Source: Clostridia bacterium
GTDB lineage: Bacteria; Bacillota; Clostridia; Oscillospirales; CAG-272
DNA: 61,541 nucleotides
Assembly: GCA_017623975.1 (NCBI GenBank)
Contig: JAGANX010000018.1
Coordinates: 1-61,541 of the forward strand
Direction: 5' to 3'
The position numbers and the translations under genes were made by a program. Below, in pieces: positions 43,390 through 52,829 of this stretch. Positions within the stretch are counted from its first letter, which is position 1. Each line of letters starts with the position of its first letter. Under the pieces are notes generated by a model that was not told the origin of the DNA, made no database searches, and saw nothing but the letters and a program-made list of their open reading frames with translations.

Positions 43390-45360
43390 ATGAGTACAAA
43401 ATTAACCGTATATGACGACCGTGGTATTCAAGCCTTAAACGGCGGAGATATCAGTATTTGCTACACCCTTAAAACCGATGATATAACAAAAGGGGAAAAG
43501 AAGCCTCAAACTCCGTATGTTGATAGGATTGACGAAATAATATTAAAAGACGGTAAATGGATTGGGGAATTGACTAATTCTACGGTTGAATACTCTCCGT
43601 ATTTAGACGGAGTTAGCGTTACCGTTACAACCAAAAGCGAGGATTTAAGCGAATTCGGAGTAAATCTCCCCTTTAATTTTATGGGCAAGAAAAACGGTGG
43701 CGGCTGGAAAAACCAATTGCTTTTTAACTCTCCGTACACTTCCCCCCACAAAAGATTTATGTACTTTTATCTAACCAACCCACAAAACAAGTGCTTTGTT
43801 GTAGCCATAACCTCAAAGGCGGACGGGTGGAAAATGGACTATTCTCCTTACTGCTGGGGTCACTTTTTCGTAAATTTAAAGCTTCTTGCAAATTATGACC
43901 GTGCCTACGCAACAGGCTCAAATAACAAAAGTATTTCCTTCGTTATTTTGCCTGTTTCAGATTTTTCCTCCTGCCTTGATGCTTTAAGCAAGGTATATAA
44001 CGCACCGTTCCTTGACTATGATATAAGCGGCGGTGAATTAGGCACAGAAATTAATTTAATACCCTTCGGCAGTGTTGACTCCGTTATCGAAGAATACCAA
44101 GGAAAAACACAAGTGCTTGCTTTTAAGGAAAAATACAAAATTTCCCACCCGGGTGAAGTAACCCTGACTCCTGCTTATAAAGGAGTTAAGGGTGCGCCCG
44201 TTACGGTTTACGGATATGAAAGCCTTTACTCTCTTTACAAAAAATCGGTTGACAGCGTAGATTTGCAGGTTATTGAAAGGAATACTGACGGCAACCTTTG
44301 CGAGCATCAATGCTGGGCAAGTGCCACCCTGCGCTTCCTTATTAAATACGGAAGCAAAATAACAAAGGAAGAAAAAAACGCATTGGAAAATAAGGTTAAG
44401 TGCTTGCTTGACATTATAACAGAAGGTGATGAAGGCTTAGCAATCCCCCACCGTACAATTTTAAACAAGCCACACGATAGATACCCTGCATACAATGTAT
44501 ATAAATCCTGCCGTGTACAGGAGCTTGCCCACGGTATCACAATTTTGCTTGACGCATATAGGTATTTCAAGGATGAAAAATATTTAACCTATTTAAAGGG
44601 AGCTGTAAGCTGCTTAATTTCCTATTACCAAAGGGATGACGGGCGCATTGAGGTTGTATGGGACAGCGGCTGCTGTGAGGACTATACCACCGTTTGCTGT
44701 CCTATGATACAGCTTTGCGACGTAGCAAGCTTTTTTAAAGGAACTCCATTTGGCGAAGATGTGAAAATGGCAGCATCAAAAATGGCTCGCTACCTTTATA
44801 ACCGCGGTCTTGTTTTCCCAACAGAGGGCGGTGTTAGCGAGCAAACGGAGATGGAAATGGAGGATGGCTCTATTTCCTGCACTGCCTTGGCGCTGTTATA
44901 TTACTGCTACAACCTTGAAAAGCGTGATGAGTACATAAAAAAGGCAAAGGAAATTCTTGATATGCACGAAAGTTGGGTTATAAAAGCCCCTATTTGCCAA
45001 ATGCACGGCTCATCCCTGCGTTGGTGGGAAACACAATGGGAGGGGGATGCCGACGGTCCTGCTATTTGCGCAGGCCACGCCTGGTCTATTTGGCGCGGCG
45101 AGGCAGACCTGCTTTACTACCTTTTAACCAAGGATGAAACGCATAAAATCAAAGCGCGCAACACATTTTTAACTAACCTTTCAAAAATCAGAGAGGACGG
45201 CACGACCTATTCAACCTACAACCCGGACGAAATAAACGGCGGTGGCTTTTCCGATAAGGCGGAAAACGTAAAATTTGAAATAGCAAAAAAGTTTTCCGCA
45301 ACAAAGGACTGCGGAATTTCCCGCTATGTTTGGATAAGGATAGGCAACTATATAAAATAA
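43390..45360 (+). CDS. Six-hairpin glycosidase-like protein
   Basis: A 656-residue cytoplasmic protein. The first 270 residues are beta-rich (VSVTVTTKSEDLSEFGVNL, MYFYLTNPQNKCFVVAIT), like the N-terminal sandwich of several glycoside hydrolases and lyases. From about residue 290 it is helical with aromatic and acidic loops: RVQELAHGITILLDAYRYF, DDGRIEVVWDSGCCEDYTTV, and RWWETQWEGDADGPAICAGH followed by AWSIWRGEADLLYYLL, which is typical of (alpha/alpha)6 barrels. I cannot assign a CAZy family. A candidate acid is in the WEGDADGP loop. AAGGAG precedes the start. Single-gene unit, divergent from the polymerase-like gene; the pairing is probably accidental. Confidence 0.6.
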   Translation: MSTKLTVYDDRGIQALNGGDISICYTLKTDDITKGEKKPQTPYVDRIDEIILKDGKWIGELTNSTVEYSPYLDGVSVTVTTKSEDLSEFGVNLPFNFMGKKNGGGWKNQLLFNSPYTSPHKRFMYFYLTNPQNKCFVVAITSKADGWKMDYSPYCWGHFFVNLKLLANYDRAYATGSNNKSISFVILPVSDFSSCLDALSKVYNAPFLDYDISGGELGTEINLIPFGSVDSVIEEYQGKTQVLAFKEKYKISHPGEVTLTPAYKGVKGAPVTVYGYESLYSLYKKSVDSVDLQVIERNTDGNLCEHQCWASATLRFLIKYGSKITKEEKNALENKVKCLLDIITEGDEGLAIPHRTILNKPHDRYPAYNVYKSCRVQELAHGITILLDAYRYFKDEKYLTYLKGAVSCLISYYQRDDGRIEVVWDSGCCEDYTTVCCPMIQLCDVASFFKGTPFGEDVKMAASKMARYLYNRGLVFPTEGGVSEQTEMEMEDGSISCTALALLYYCYNLEKRDEYIKKAKEILDMHESWVIKAPICQMHGSSLRWWETQWEGDADGPAICAGHAWSIWRGEADLLYYLLTKDETHKIKARNTFLTNLSKIREDGTTYSTYNPDEINGGGFSDKAENVKFEIAKKFSATKDCGISRYVWIRIGNYIK

Positions 45361-45377
45361 AAGAGGCTGACACATTA
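45359..45377 (+). repeat. Copy of a 19-bp element also at 61348-61366
   Basis: AAAAGAGGCTGACACATTA, one mismatch from the second copy. Both sit directly at the stop codon of a plus-strand gene. The second copy lies beside an IS30-type transposase end, so this may be an insertion-sequence remnant or half of a lost terminator hairpin. Confidence 0.4.
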
Positions 45378-45412
45378 TCTTTTCTTATCTGCCAAGTAAA
45401 TCATATAAATAT

Positions 45413-45447
45413 AAAAAACAGGAATTGTGAAAAATTCCTGTTTTTTT
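45413..45447. terminator. Bidirectional terminator between convergent genes
   Basis: Arms AAAAAACAGGAAT and ATTCCTGTTTTTT serve the plus-strand gene ending at 45360 and the minus-strand gene ending at 45479. Confidence 0.88.
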
Positions 45448-45478
45448 AGTAGAAAAATATTAGTTCAATTAATTCTGT

Positions 45479-47635
45479 TTATTCAAATTTTGTGTAATCC
45501 TCAGCGAAGATAATATTATCAAAATAAAATTCCTTGTTTTGATATCCGTTGTTAACATCTCCGTAGAAGTAAATACCTGTTATTAAGGTATCCTCTGTTA
45601 GCTTTGCACTGCCTTTTGTAAAGTACTCAATGGGGAATGCAAAGTAACCTTTTTTACCCATCATGCTTATTCCATCACCACTACCAAAGCAACCGTCACC
45701 GCCGTGCATTAATTCAACCCACTCGGTTTCACCGTCCGCTAAATAATAGAATGGAGACTTACCATAGTCATCTGTACGGTAGTTTGTACTGCCTGAACGC
45801 AAGCCCCAGCACGCCTTTCTCATTTCAACAGCAGTAAAGTCCATCCAAACAACTAAATATTTGTTGTTTCCCAGCAGCTCCTGTCTTTCCTCTTCAAAAT
45901 CAATATAGAATTCAAAGTTACCGGTAGAACTTCTTGACACCTTAATGCCACTCGTTCCGCCTGCACCATTGCCCGATACTATTTCTACAACTGCGGAGCC
46001 GCTTAATCTTCCACCGTCATAACCTTTTACAGTTATTGTTGATGTAAATTCTTCAAAAGACTCTTTTGAGTATGTGCCCTGTGCCAAGTCTATTTCAAAC
46101 TTAATGTCGTTAAACGCTCTTGCACAGTAGTTTTTGTCCGCAAAGCTAACACCTTCTCCGTCAAACATATAAAACTCTGCAATTATTGGAAGCTCCTTCA
46201 TTTCATCTGTATCGATGCCCACAATAATCAATTCAAACATTGTTGAACCCATATTGTCATTACAGGAAACCTTGCTTGCGTTGCTCAATACCAATTGACC
46301 GTTTTCAACCTTAACCTCGCCGTTTTCGTTTCCTACGACATAACCAAAGTCGAATTTTTCGTTATTTGTTGCTTCCATATATGTAGAATATGCTTCTTGG
46401 TTAATTACAGTACCCAAAACCATGCTTGTGCCTGTAAAGCTAATGGAATAACCAAGATTTTCAAATAAAGGAGCATATCCTCCCTTTACAATTTCCTCAT
46501 GTCCGCAAATTTTACATTTTTTAACATCTGCACCGTATGAGGAATATCCGTCAACATAAACAATAGTCACTTCATCATCGTGAGACAGTTTACCTATATT
46601 TTTGTTTTTAGTCGGAGTGCTTCCGCGGTAATAGTCAGCATAACCGTCGCTTGAACAGGTTGGGTATGTAATAACATCATATATTGCCGCATCTCCGCCG
46701 CCGTCATTTCCAAAGGTACCGCTTACTCCTGCAAAAGTACAATTCATAAGCTTTATGTTTTGCTTACCTGTATATGTTTCAACTTCAATTATGCCTGCGG
46801 TTTCGTCATAACTATTGAAAATACAGTTTGTTGCAGGCAACGCATGCTCAAAGGAGCTCATCACACGATCCTTAAATACATATGCCGCATCATACCAACA
46901 GTCGTTTACTATTTTGAAATCATAGAACTTAACATTTGTAAATTCAGAGCCTCGGGTTAAGTTAAAGTTGTAACTCTTACCGTAAAAGCCACCGTAAATA
47001 ACGGAATTGTTTATTATAAGCCTTCTATCTGCCAAATCATGATTATACTTATTATTTGCGCCTTGAATTGTGATTGCGGAAACGGTTGCACCGTCAGCAT
47101 TGCGAAGGACGGAGCTTTCTACAACCATTTCTGTTTGGTTGCCTGCCACACAGGGAGAGTTAATACAAAACGCATCCGCGGGTGCTAACATATACATATT
47201 TTTAATGTAAATGTTACCGTGAATAATTACAATTAAGTTTGATGTGCCTGTTACATCTGCCAAAACACTATTATCATAGTGTGTATAGTCTTGATAGTTG
47301 TTTACAGGGTTACTGCCGTTTAGGTAAAGGCTTGCGCCCTTATTATTAATATAGAACAAGCCCTTATCATCACCGTTGCCTGTTGCGCCAACATAATTTA
47401 ACTGCTTTGAATTAAAGTCAATATTTACAGTTATTGCTTTTTCAATTTTAATTTGAGTATTTACCTCAATGCTTTCACTTAAAGTGATGTTTACAGTGTC
47501 ACCGTCATTTGCTTGACTGATTGCATCTAAAATATCGCCCTCATTTGTGGCTGTTACATCGCTTGCAAAAGCAGAAAATGCAAAAAGCATAGCAAAAAGG
47601 CATACTGCAAAAACAAAAATTAATGTCCTTTTCAT
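45479..47635 (-). CDS. Secreted beta-helix protein, paralogue A
   Basis: Secreted protein of 718 residues with signal peptide KRTLIFVFAVCLFAMLFAFSAFAS. Residues about 30-310 read as a pectate-lyase-like beta-helix (ITVNIDFNSKQLNYVG, NLIVIIHGNIYIKNMYM, RLIINNSVIYGGFYG). A Cys pair CKICG leads to the shared domain at about 385-510 (LFENLGYSISFTGTSMVLG). The C-terminal 190 residues form a beta-sandwich likely to bind carbohydrate (GYFAFPIEYFTKGSAKL, TGIYFYGDVNNGYQNKEFYFDNI). It is colinear with the protein of the next gene except that it lacks the phosphoesterase domain. The genes are 11 bp apart and form one operon. No catalytic residues are recognised. Confidence 0.75.
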   Translation of the reverse strand: MKRTLIFVFAVCLFAMLFAFSAFASDVTATNEGDILDAISQANDGDTVNITLSESIEVNTQIKIEKAITVNIDFNSKQLNYVGATGNGDDKGLFYINNKGASLYLNGSNPVNNYQDYTHYDNSVLADVTGTSNLIVIIHGNIYIKNMYMLAPADAFCINSPCVAGNQTEMVVESSVLRNADGATVSAITIQGANNKYNHDLADRRLIINNSVIYGGFYGKSYNFNLTRGSEFTNVKFYDFKIVNDCWYDAAYVFKDRVMSSFEHALPATNCIFNSYDETAGIIEVETYTGKQNIKLMNCTFAGVSGTFGNDGGGDAAIYDVITYPTCSSDGYADYYRGSTPTKNKNIGKLSHDDEVTIVYVDGYSSYGADVKKCKICGHEEIVKGGYAPLFENLGYSISFTGTSMVLGTVINQEAYSTYMEATNNEKFDFGYVVGNENGEVKVENGQLVLSNASKVSCNDNMGSTMFELIIVGIDTDEMKELPIIAEFYMFDGEGVSFADKNYCARAFNDIKFEIDLAQGTYSKESFEEFTSTITVKGYDGGRLSGSAVVEIVSGNGAGGTSGIKVSRSSTGNFEFYIDFEEERQELLGNNKYLVVWMDFTAVEMRKACWGLRSGSTNYRTDDYGKSPFYYLADGETEWVELMHGGDGCFGSGDGISMMGKKGYFAFPIEYFTKGSAKLTEDTLITGIYFYGDVNNGYQNKEFYFDNIIFAEDYTKFE

Positions 47636-47646
47636 TTTCTTACCTC

Positions 47647-50600
47647 TTATTTAATATCCTTATAATTTTCTACGAGCTGAATTTTGTCAAAATAGAATGG
47701 CTTACCTGCACCGTTGTTTACATCACAGTAGAAGTAAATGCCTGTTACAAGGGTATTTTCGTCCACTATTCTTGATCCGTAGTGGAAGTATTCAACAGGT
47801 AGCGCAAGATAACCGCACTTTCCTATCATAGAGCTGCTTTGCGCAGTACCGAAGCAACCGTCATTTCCGTGAGAAATCTGAGTCCATTCACTTTCTCCCT
47901 GTGCTAAATAATAAAACGGTGAATTGGAGTCATAGTCATCGGTTCTATAAGGAACGGTTCCGTTTGAAGATAACAAGCCAAAGCAAGCCTTTCTAAAATC
48001 AACGTTAGTAAAGTCAACCCATAAAACAAGATACTTGTTTTCGCCTAATTTACCGTACATTTCCTCGCTAAAACAGATGTTCATTTCACTGTTTCCGCCG
48101 GTGCTTCTTACAAGCTCGATTTTACCGTCAACTATTTGGGCGGTAAATGATCCGTTCAAATTATTATTATCGTAGCCCGTGCTTTCAAATTGTACGCTTC
48201 CGCTATCGAAGGATACATTCTTATCATAAGCACCGTATTTGTCGGGATTTACTCTTTCAACGATATATGATGTATATGTTGTTACGTCGTTAATCGTCTT
48301 TAAATCCATATCAAATATGCGGGCGCCCTCGTGGTCAGCACTGTTTGAGTAGCCCAGCTTTGAAATTGTAACAGCTGAGCAAAGCTTAACGCCGTAATAA
48401 TTGTACATATAGTCGTTATTATGGTCGTGTCCCGTTACGATAGCCTTTACATCACCGCGTTCAAGAATTGTTTCAAACAAATCAGTGTCGTAATATGATG
48501 GGCAAATACCCTCGTATCTATCACCTGTGTAATTATATACAATTTCCTTATTATCTTTGTTTTCATACGCCTTTTGGTTTTCAAGCAAAGGAATATGGAA
48601 AGCCATTATACCCTTAACTGCCTTGCCGCCGTTATACTCTTGCAAAAGCTCTGATGTTTCCTTATACCAAGCGATTTGGTCCTCATGTATGTAATCGTAG
48701 CTATATGTGCTGTTGCTTGTGCCTGAGTCAAGGAAATATATTACAGAGCCAAGTGTACCGTTTTTATTGTAAATACCGTGGACGTAGTTGCCAACGCCCC
48801 AAAGGTCGTCTCCACCCTCGTCCTTGGAAATACAATATTCATAGCTTTCGTAAATTGCCTGCTGCATTTGGTTACTCACACCTGCTTCACGGTCGTGGTT
48901 ACCGTAAACGTGGCACCAAGGAATCTTTTTTTCCTCAATATAGCCAACCATTTTGTCAAGGCACTTCCTCAAACTTGCCTCGTTGCTTGCACCCCAAGTG
49001 TTGTCGCCTGTAAAAATAATAAGATTAGGGTTCTCCCTGTCCACAAGCAGCTTAATTCTGTTTTCAACCTCTGTGGTATCAGAGCTTGGAGAGATGTGCA
49101 AATCAGCCAAAATCATTACTTTAAACGAGCCATCATCGTTATAGTAAAGCTTATGCTTCGATTCAAGAAGCTTGTTTACTTTCACCTTAACCTCATCAAT
49201 AGTATCTACTATTCCGTTAAATGTCACCATTTCTATCTCCTTATGTGCCTGCTTTGCATAGGTCAATTCTGTTCCGTCATATACATAAAACTCTGCCATA
49301 AATTCAGTCGCCTTGTTATTATCTTTAAAGCCAACTATTTTCAAATCAAAGTATTGGCAGCTGTTATTTTTAAAGGAAACCAAATATCCGCCATTTGCAT
49401 TAACTCTTCCGTTTTCAACGGTAAGCTCCAAGGCTTTGCCGCCTACAACAATACCAAAGTCAAAGGCTGTATTTTGTGTATTTTCAAGGTAATAATCCAA
49501 TACCTCTTTATGTAGCTTTACCCCAAGGGTCATGCTGTTTCCTGCCTCGTTTACCGAATAGCCGAGGTTTTCAAACACAGGGTCAAAAACGCTGTCTGTT
49601 TCATAATCAAGCATACAAAGTGAGCATTTTGAAACGCCCCTGCCTGCGTTTGCATAACCGTTTTTATAAGCTACTCTTTCCTTTTCATATTTGTGGTCAA
49701 GTACGTTAAGCTCCCAGCTATCCTTTTTATAGTCCTGCATTGGTTTACCACCGGTGCTTGAATCATAGTTTGAATAGCTGTATGTTAAGCCACCCTCTAA
49801 ACAACTTGGCATTTTTTCAACTATGTAAATGTGAGCAGTACCGCCCTTATCACCTGAAAACTTACCGCCGTTTTCAACTGATGCAAAATCACAGTTATAA
49901 AGCTTAATATTTTGCTTTCCCGTTTCTGTATATACCTTTACAGTACCCTTTTCCTCGCCGTAGGTGCTAAACACACAGTCGGATATCAAAAGTGCCTTTT
50001 CAAAAGAATTCATCGTACCTGAATGGTTCGGGTCATACCAACAGTCATTCTTAATATAAAAATCGTAAAACTTAACATTTGTAAAGGAAGAACCCGCTGT
50101 TAAGTTAAAGTTGTAATTCGTTCCGAAAAATCCACCGTATTCAACGGAGTTTTTTAAAATTACATCTCTTTTAACAAGGCCGCCAATATCGTTAGTCCTG
50201 TTAGTTCCCTTTACTGTTATAGCAGAGGTCTGCGCCCCTTCCCTTGTCCTTAAAACAGAGCTATCAACCGTAATTACACAGTCCGCCCCGTTAACAGGCT
50301 CACTGTTAATAACAAAGGTATCGTTAGTTGCATAGAAATATGCGTTTTCAATGTTTAAAATACCCTTTTCAATTGATATTAGGTTACCTGTACCAATATA
50401 GTCCGCCTTTACATCCTGCCCGTAATGGGTGTAGCTCTTTGGGTCAGCCAAAAGGTTAGAGCCTTTTAGGTTAAGGGTTGCGCCCGGGTTGGTTACATAA
50501 AAACCGCCTATATGCGTGTTAGCCCCCGCTGTACCCTTGTAATTTAACTGCTTGCCGTTAAAATCAATATTGACGGTTATGTCTTTATTAATAGTAACAG

Positions 50601-50775
50601 TTTCACTAAACTCAATGTCTGCCCCTAAAACAATATCAATAACATCTCCGCTTTGCGCGTTATTAATCGGTTCCGTAATTTGACTAATATTATATACTTC
50701 ACTTGCAAAAGCTGATAAAGCAAAGCAAGCAACTGTTATAACCAAAGCGAAAACAAAAATAAGCTGTTTTTTCAT
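47647..50775 (-). CDS. Secreted beta-helix protein with inserted calcineurin-like phosphoesterase, paralogue B
   Basis: Secreted protein of about 1042 residues. The start at 50775 has AGGAG 5 nt upstream. After the signal peptide (KKQLIFVFALVITVACFALSAFAS) come the beta-helix region (to about 330) and the shared domain (about 410-530, FENLGYSVNEAGNSMTLG), as in paralogue A. A calcineurin-like metallophosphoesterase is then inserted at about 550-860, with all metal motifs: ILADLHIS, FTGDNTWG, VYGNHDREAG, AFHIPLLE and TGHDHNNDYM. The C-terminal carbohydrate-binding-like sandwich returns (GYLALPVEYFHYGS, GIYFYCDVNNGAGKPFYFDKI). It is the first gene of the two-gene operon. An extracellular phosphodiesterase or phosphatase tied to a glycan-binding scaffold is the likely role. 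Confidence 0.82.
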   Translation of the reverse strand: MKKQLIFVFALVITVACFALSAFASEVYNISQITEPINNAQSGDVIDIVLGADIEFSETVTINKDITVNIDFNGKQLNYKGTAGANTHIGGFYVTNPGATLNLKGSNLLADPKSYTHYGQDVKADYIGTGNLISIEKGILNIENAYFYATNDTFVINSEPVNGADCVITVDSSVLRTREGAQTSAITVKGTNRTNDIGGLVKRDVILKNSVEYGGFFGTNYNFNLTAGSSFTNVKFYDFYIKNDCWYDPNHSGTMNSFEKALLISDCVFSTYGEEKGTVKVYTETGKQNIKLYNCDFASVENGGKFSGDKGGTAHIYIVEKMPSCLEGGLTYSYSNYDSSTGGKPMQDYKKDSWELNVLDHKYEKERVAYKNGYANAGRGVSKCSLCMLDYETDSVFDPVFENLGYSVNEAGNSMTLGVKLHKEVLDYYLENTQNTAFDFGIVVGGKALELTVENGRVNANGGYLVSFKNNSCQYFDLKIVGFKDNNKATEFMAEFYVYDGTELTYAKQAHKEIEMVTFNGIVDTIDEVKVKVNKLLESKHKLYYNDDGSFKVMILADLHISPSSDTTEVENRIKLLVDRENPNLIIFTGDNTWGASNEASLRKCLDKMVGYIEEKKIPWCHVYGNHDREAGVSNQMQQAIYESYEYCISKDEGGDDLWGVGNYVHGIYNKNGTLGSVIYFLDSGTSNSTYSYDYIHEDQIAWYKETSELLQEYNGGKAVKGIMAFHIPLLENQKAYENKDNKEIVYNYTGDRYEGICPSYYDTDLFETILERGDVKAIVTGHDHNNDYMYNYYGVKLCSAVTISKLGYSNSADHEGARIFDMDLKTINDVTTYTSYIVERVNPDKYGAYDKNVSFDSGSVQFESTGYDNNNLNGSFTAQIVDGKIELVRSTGGNSEMNICFSEEMYGKLGENKYLVLWVDFTNVDFRKACFGLLSSNGTVPYRTDDYDSNSPFYYLAQGESEWTQISHGNDGCFGTAQSSSMIGKCGYLALPVEYFHYGSRIVDENTLVTGIYFYCDVNNGAGKPFYFDKIQLVENYKDIK

Positions 50776-50809
50776 AAGCACTCCTTTTTAAAGATAGTTA
50801 TACATTGTA

Positions 50810-50838
50810 ATTATACCATTACAATTTATAATAATCAA
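50810..50838 (-). promoter_or_regulatory. Promoter of the tandem secreted-protein operon
   Basis: Minus-strand TTGATT (50838-50833), 17-nt spacer, TATAAT (50815-50810). Confidence 0.7.
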
Positions 50839-50884
50839 GTAAACGCGCGTTATAATGGCAAAGTTTGTAATTTTAACCAAAAAC

Positions 50885-50912
50885 GGCACTTTTCCAAAAT
50901 GGAAAAGTGCCT
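50885..50912 (-). terminator. Terminator of trpB
   Basis: Arms GGCACTTTTCCA and TGGAAAAGTGCC with a short loop and a run of T on the minus-strand side (CGTTTTTGG), 15 nt after the trpB stop. Confidence 0.9.
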
Positions 50913-50927
50913 TGTTTTTGTGTAGAA

Positions 50928-52145
50928 TTATCTAATTCCGTATTTTTCAATAATGTAGTCCATATCCTTGTCGCCTCTGCCCGATAAACAGATAAGAACG
51001 GAGCCCTTGCCCATTTTCTTTGCAAGCTTAATACCGTAAGCAACTGCGTGGGCGCTTTCGATAGCGGGGATAATACCCTCTAAGCGAGAAAGCTCAAAGA
51101 AAGCATCAATAGTTTCCTCATCATCCACCACATCATACTTTACTCTGCCAAGGGTGTGCAAAAATGCGTGCTCCGGACCTGAGGACGGATAGTCAAGACC
51201 TGATGCAACGGAGTAAACAGGAGCAGGGTCGCCGTTTTCATCCTTTAACATTATACTGTTAAAGCCGTGCATAACACCCTCCTCACCGTATTGAAGGGTT
51301 GCGGCATGGTCACCAAGCTTTGGACCTCTGCCAAGAGGCTCAACACCGTAGATGTCAACAGGCTCATTTAAGAAGCCTGCAAATATACCCATAGAGTTAG
51401 AGCCGCCGCCAACACAGGCAACTACCGCATCGGGAAGCTCCCCAGTCATTTCCTTAAATTGGTCCCTCGCCTCAAAGCCCACAACGCTTTGGAATTCCCT
51501 TACCATCATCGGGAATGGGTGAGGTCCTACCACAGAGCCTATGCAGTACATACTGTTTTCGTAGTCCTTTGCGTAAGCATCAAAGGCTGCGTCAACCGCT
51601 TCCTTTAATGTTGCAAGACCGTGGGTAACCTCAATAACGTTAGCACCGAGAATTTTCATCCTTGCCACATTTGGCGCTTGCTTTTTAATATCAACGCTAC
51701 CCATGTAAATATCACATTCAAGACCAAAGTACGCAGCGGCAGTAGCCATAGCAACACCGTGCTGACCTGCGCCTGTTTCTGCAATAACCTTTTTCTTACC
51801 CATATATTTTGCAAGCAAAACCTCACCCATACAGTGGTTAAGCTTGTGCGCGCCTGTATGGTTTAGGTCCTCACGCTTTACATAAAGCTGCACATTTCCA
51901 TACTTATTGGAAAGGCGTTCAAGGTGGGAAATGGGTGTTGGACGGCCTTGGAAATCCTTTCTGATTCTTCTAAGCTCCGCTATAAACTTAGCGCTTTTAC
52001 AAATTGTAAAATAAGCCTCGTTTATTTGGTCCATAGCCTTCTTTAATTCAGGGGAAACAAACGCCCCGCCGAATTTTCCGAAATATCCTTCCTCGTTTGG
52101 ATAGTTCTTTAAATAAGTGTCAAAATTTACTCCGTTAAATTCCAT
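50928..52145 (-). CDS. trpB: Tryptophan synthase beta chain, stand-alone
   Basis: PLP enzyme of 405 residues that joins indole and serine to make tryptophan. The start at 52145 has GGGAG 5 nt upstream; the longer frame to 52271 only reads through leader repeats. Motifs: [27 protein letters not shown], the PLP lysine K101 in [13 protein letters not shown] (most TrpB have HKINN), [26 protein letters not shown], the phosphate loop [15 protein letters not shown] and SGRGDKDM. No trpA or other trp genes are adjacent, and a T-box leader with a UGG specifier precedes it. The enzyme may therefore serve indole salvage, unless trpA is elsewhere. Confidence 0.93.
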   Translation of the reverse strand: MEFNGVNFDTYLKNYPNEEGYFGKFGGAFVSPELKKAMDQINEAYFTICKSAKFIAELRRIRKDFQGRPTPISHLERLSNKYGNVQLYVKREDLNHTGAHKLNHCMGEVLLAKYMGKKKVIAETGAGQHGVAMATAAAYFGLECDIYMGSVDIKKQAPNVARMKILGANVIEVTHGLATLKEAVDAAFDAYAKDYENSMYCIGSVVGPHPFPMMVREFQSVVGFEARDQFKEMTGELPDAVVACVGGGSNSMGIFAGFLNEPVDIYGVEPLGRGPKLGDHAATLQYGEEGVMHGFNSIMLKDENGDPAPVYSVASGLDYPSSGPEHAFLHTLGRVKYDVVDDEETIDAFFELSRLEGIIPAIESAHAVAYGIKLAKKMGKGSVLICLSGRGDKDMDYIIEKYGIR

Positions 52146-52344
52146 AATATCTCCCTTCTCGTTTCGCAAAGCGAAACATATCGAATTTTTGTAACAAAAG
52201 GTATCAAGCTTGCCTAGGCAAGCATATGGGCAAAAATTAACCCTACCACCACTTCGTGGTCCCCCTCCCACTTGATAAGGGGAGGCGTTTTCGCATCAAA
52301 TTAAATTGCGCCTTTTAGCCTCCCTCATCAGATGGAGGCTAAAA
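52146..52344 (-). repeat. Hairpin-rich repeat-like segment between T-box and trpB
   Basis: Several hairpins are packed here: 52313-52344 (TTTTAGCCTCC and GGAGGCTAAAA), 52263-52285 (CTCCC and GGGGAG), ACCAC-CACTTC-GTGGT near 52246, and a perfect palindrome GCTTGCCTAGGCAAGC near 52209-52224. The recurring CTCCC...GATGAG/TGATAAG...GGAGG pattern is like mobile intergenic repeats of gut Clostridia. It lengthens the distance from T-box terminator to trpB to about 200 nt. Confidence 0.5.
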
Positions 52345-52652
52345 ACAAAAAGCCTCAATAGAAACTTCTCTTGTTTCTATCAAGGACGAATAAATATCCG
52401 CGGTGCCACCTTGAATTTACGCAAAAATGCGTACTCTTTAAGGGTACTATCATACCCGTGGCTACTAACGCAAGCCCTCTCGTCACAGAATACTCAAAGA
52501 GCCAAGCCCCCCTTTGTTCTGCGCCCTCAGCGGTCCATTTGCCAATCAGTTCCTTGCCTATTTTCCACCACCATAGGCTCTCTGTAAAGTCTTAAAAGGC
52601 TTTATCTCCGCTTCAACGGTTTTACAAGCAAAGCGTTTTTCCGCTTTACTAT
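52345..52652 (-). promoter_or_regulatory. T-box leader, tryptophan type, upstream of trpB
   Basis: The conserved T-box sequence AAGGTGGCACCGCGG lies at 52412-52398 on the minus strand. It is followed by the terminator at 52385-52345 (arms CCTTGATAGAAAC and GTTTCTATTGAGG, then CTTTTT). Stem I starts near AGAGAGCC with GGTGGTGGAAAATAG. The candidate specifier codon is UGG at 52537-52535 (context CAAATGGACC, with the usual A after it). Uncharged tRNA-Trp would stabilise the antiterminator and switch trpB on when tryptophan is scarce. Confidence 0.9.
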
Positions 52653-52658
52653 GCTAAT

Positions 52659-52687
52659 ATAGTATCACTTTGTTTTCCTTTTGTCAA
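52659..52687 (-). promoter_or_regulatory. Promoter of the T-box/trpB transcript
   Basis: Minus-strand TTGACA (52687-52682), 17-nt spacer, TACTAT (52664-52659). Confidence 0.7.
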
Positions 52688-52769
52688 TACAGTTTTGCAA
52701 AAAATGAGGGTTAATTTTTGTCAAAATTCCCATTTTCAATTAATTTCCCCTGTTCAAACGAGAAATCCC

Positions 52770-52803
52770 AAAAAAACAAGGGCAAACCTTCATGGTTTGC
52801 CCT
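52770..52803 (-). terminator. Terminator of the activase-like gene
   Basis: Arms GGGCAAACC and GGTTTGCCC with an ATGAA loop (minus strand), followed by TTGTTTTTTT. Confidence 0.9.
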
Positions 52804-52829
52804 TTGCTATTTTGGGTGAGTTTACGCTT

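Noticed and set aside
48778-49515. A 245-codon plus-strand open frame
   Set aside because: It is antisense to the phosphoesterase domain of the secreted protein at 47647-50775, which has complete motifs; the antisense frame has none and no ribosome binding site.
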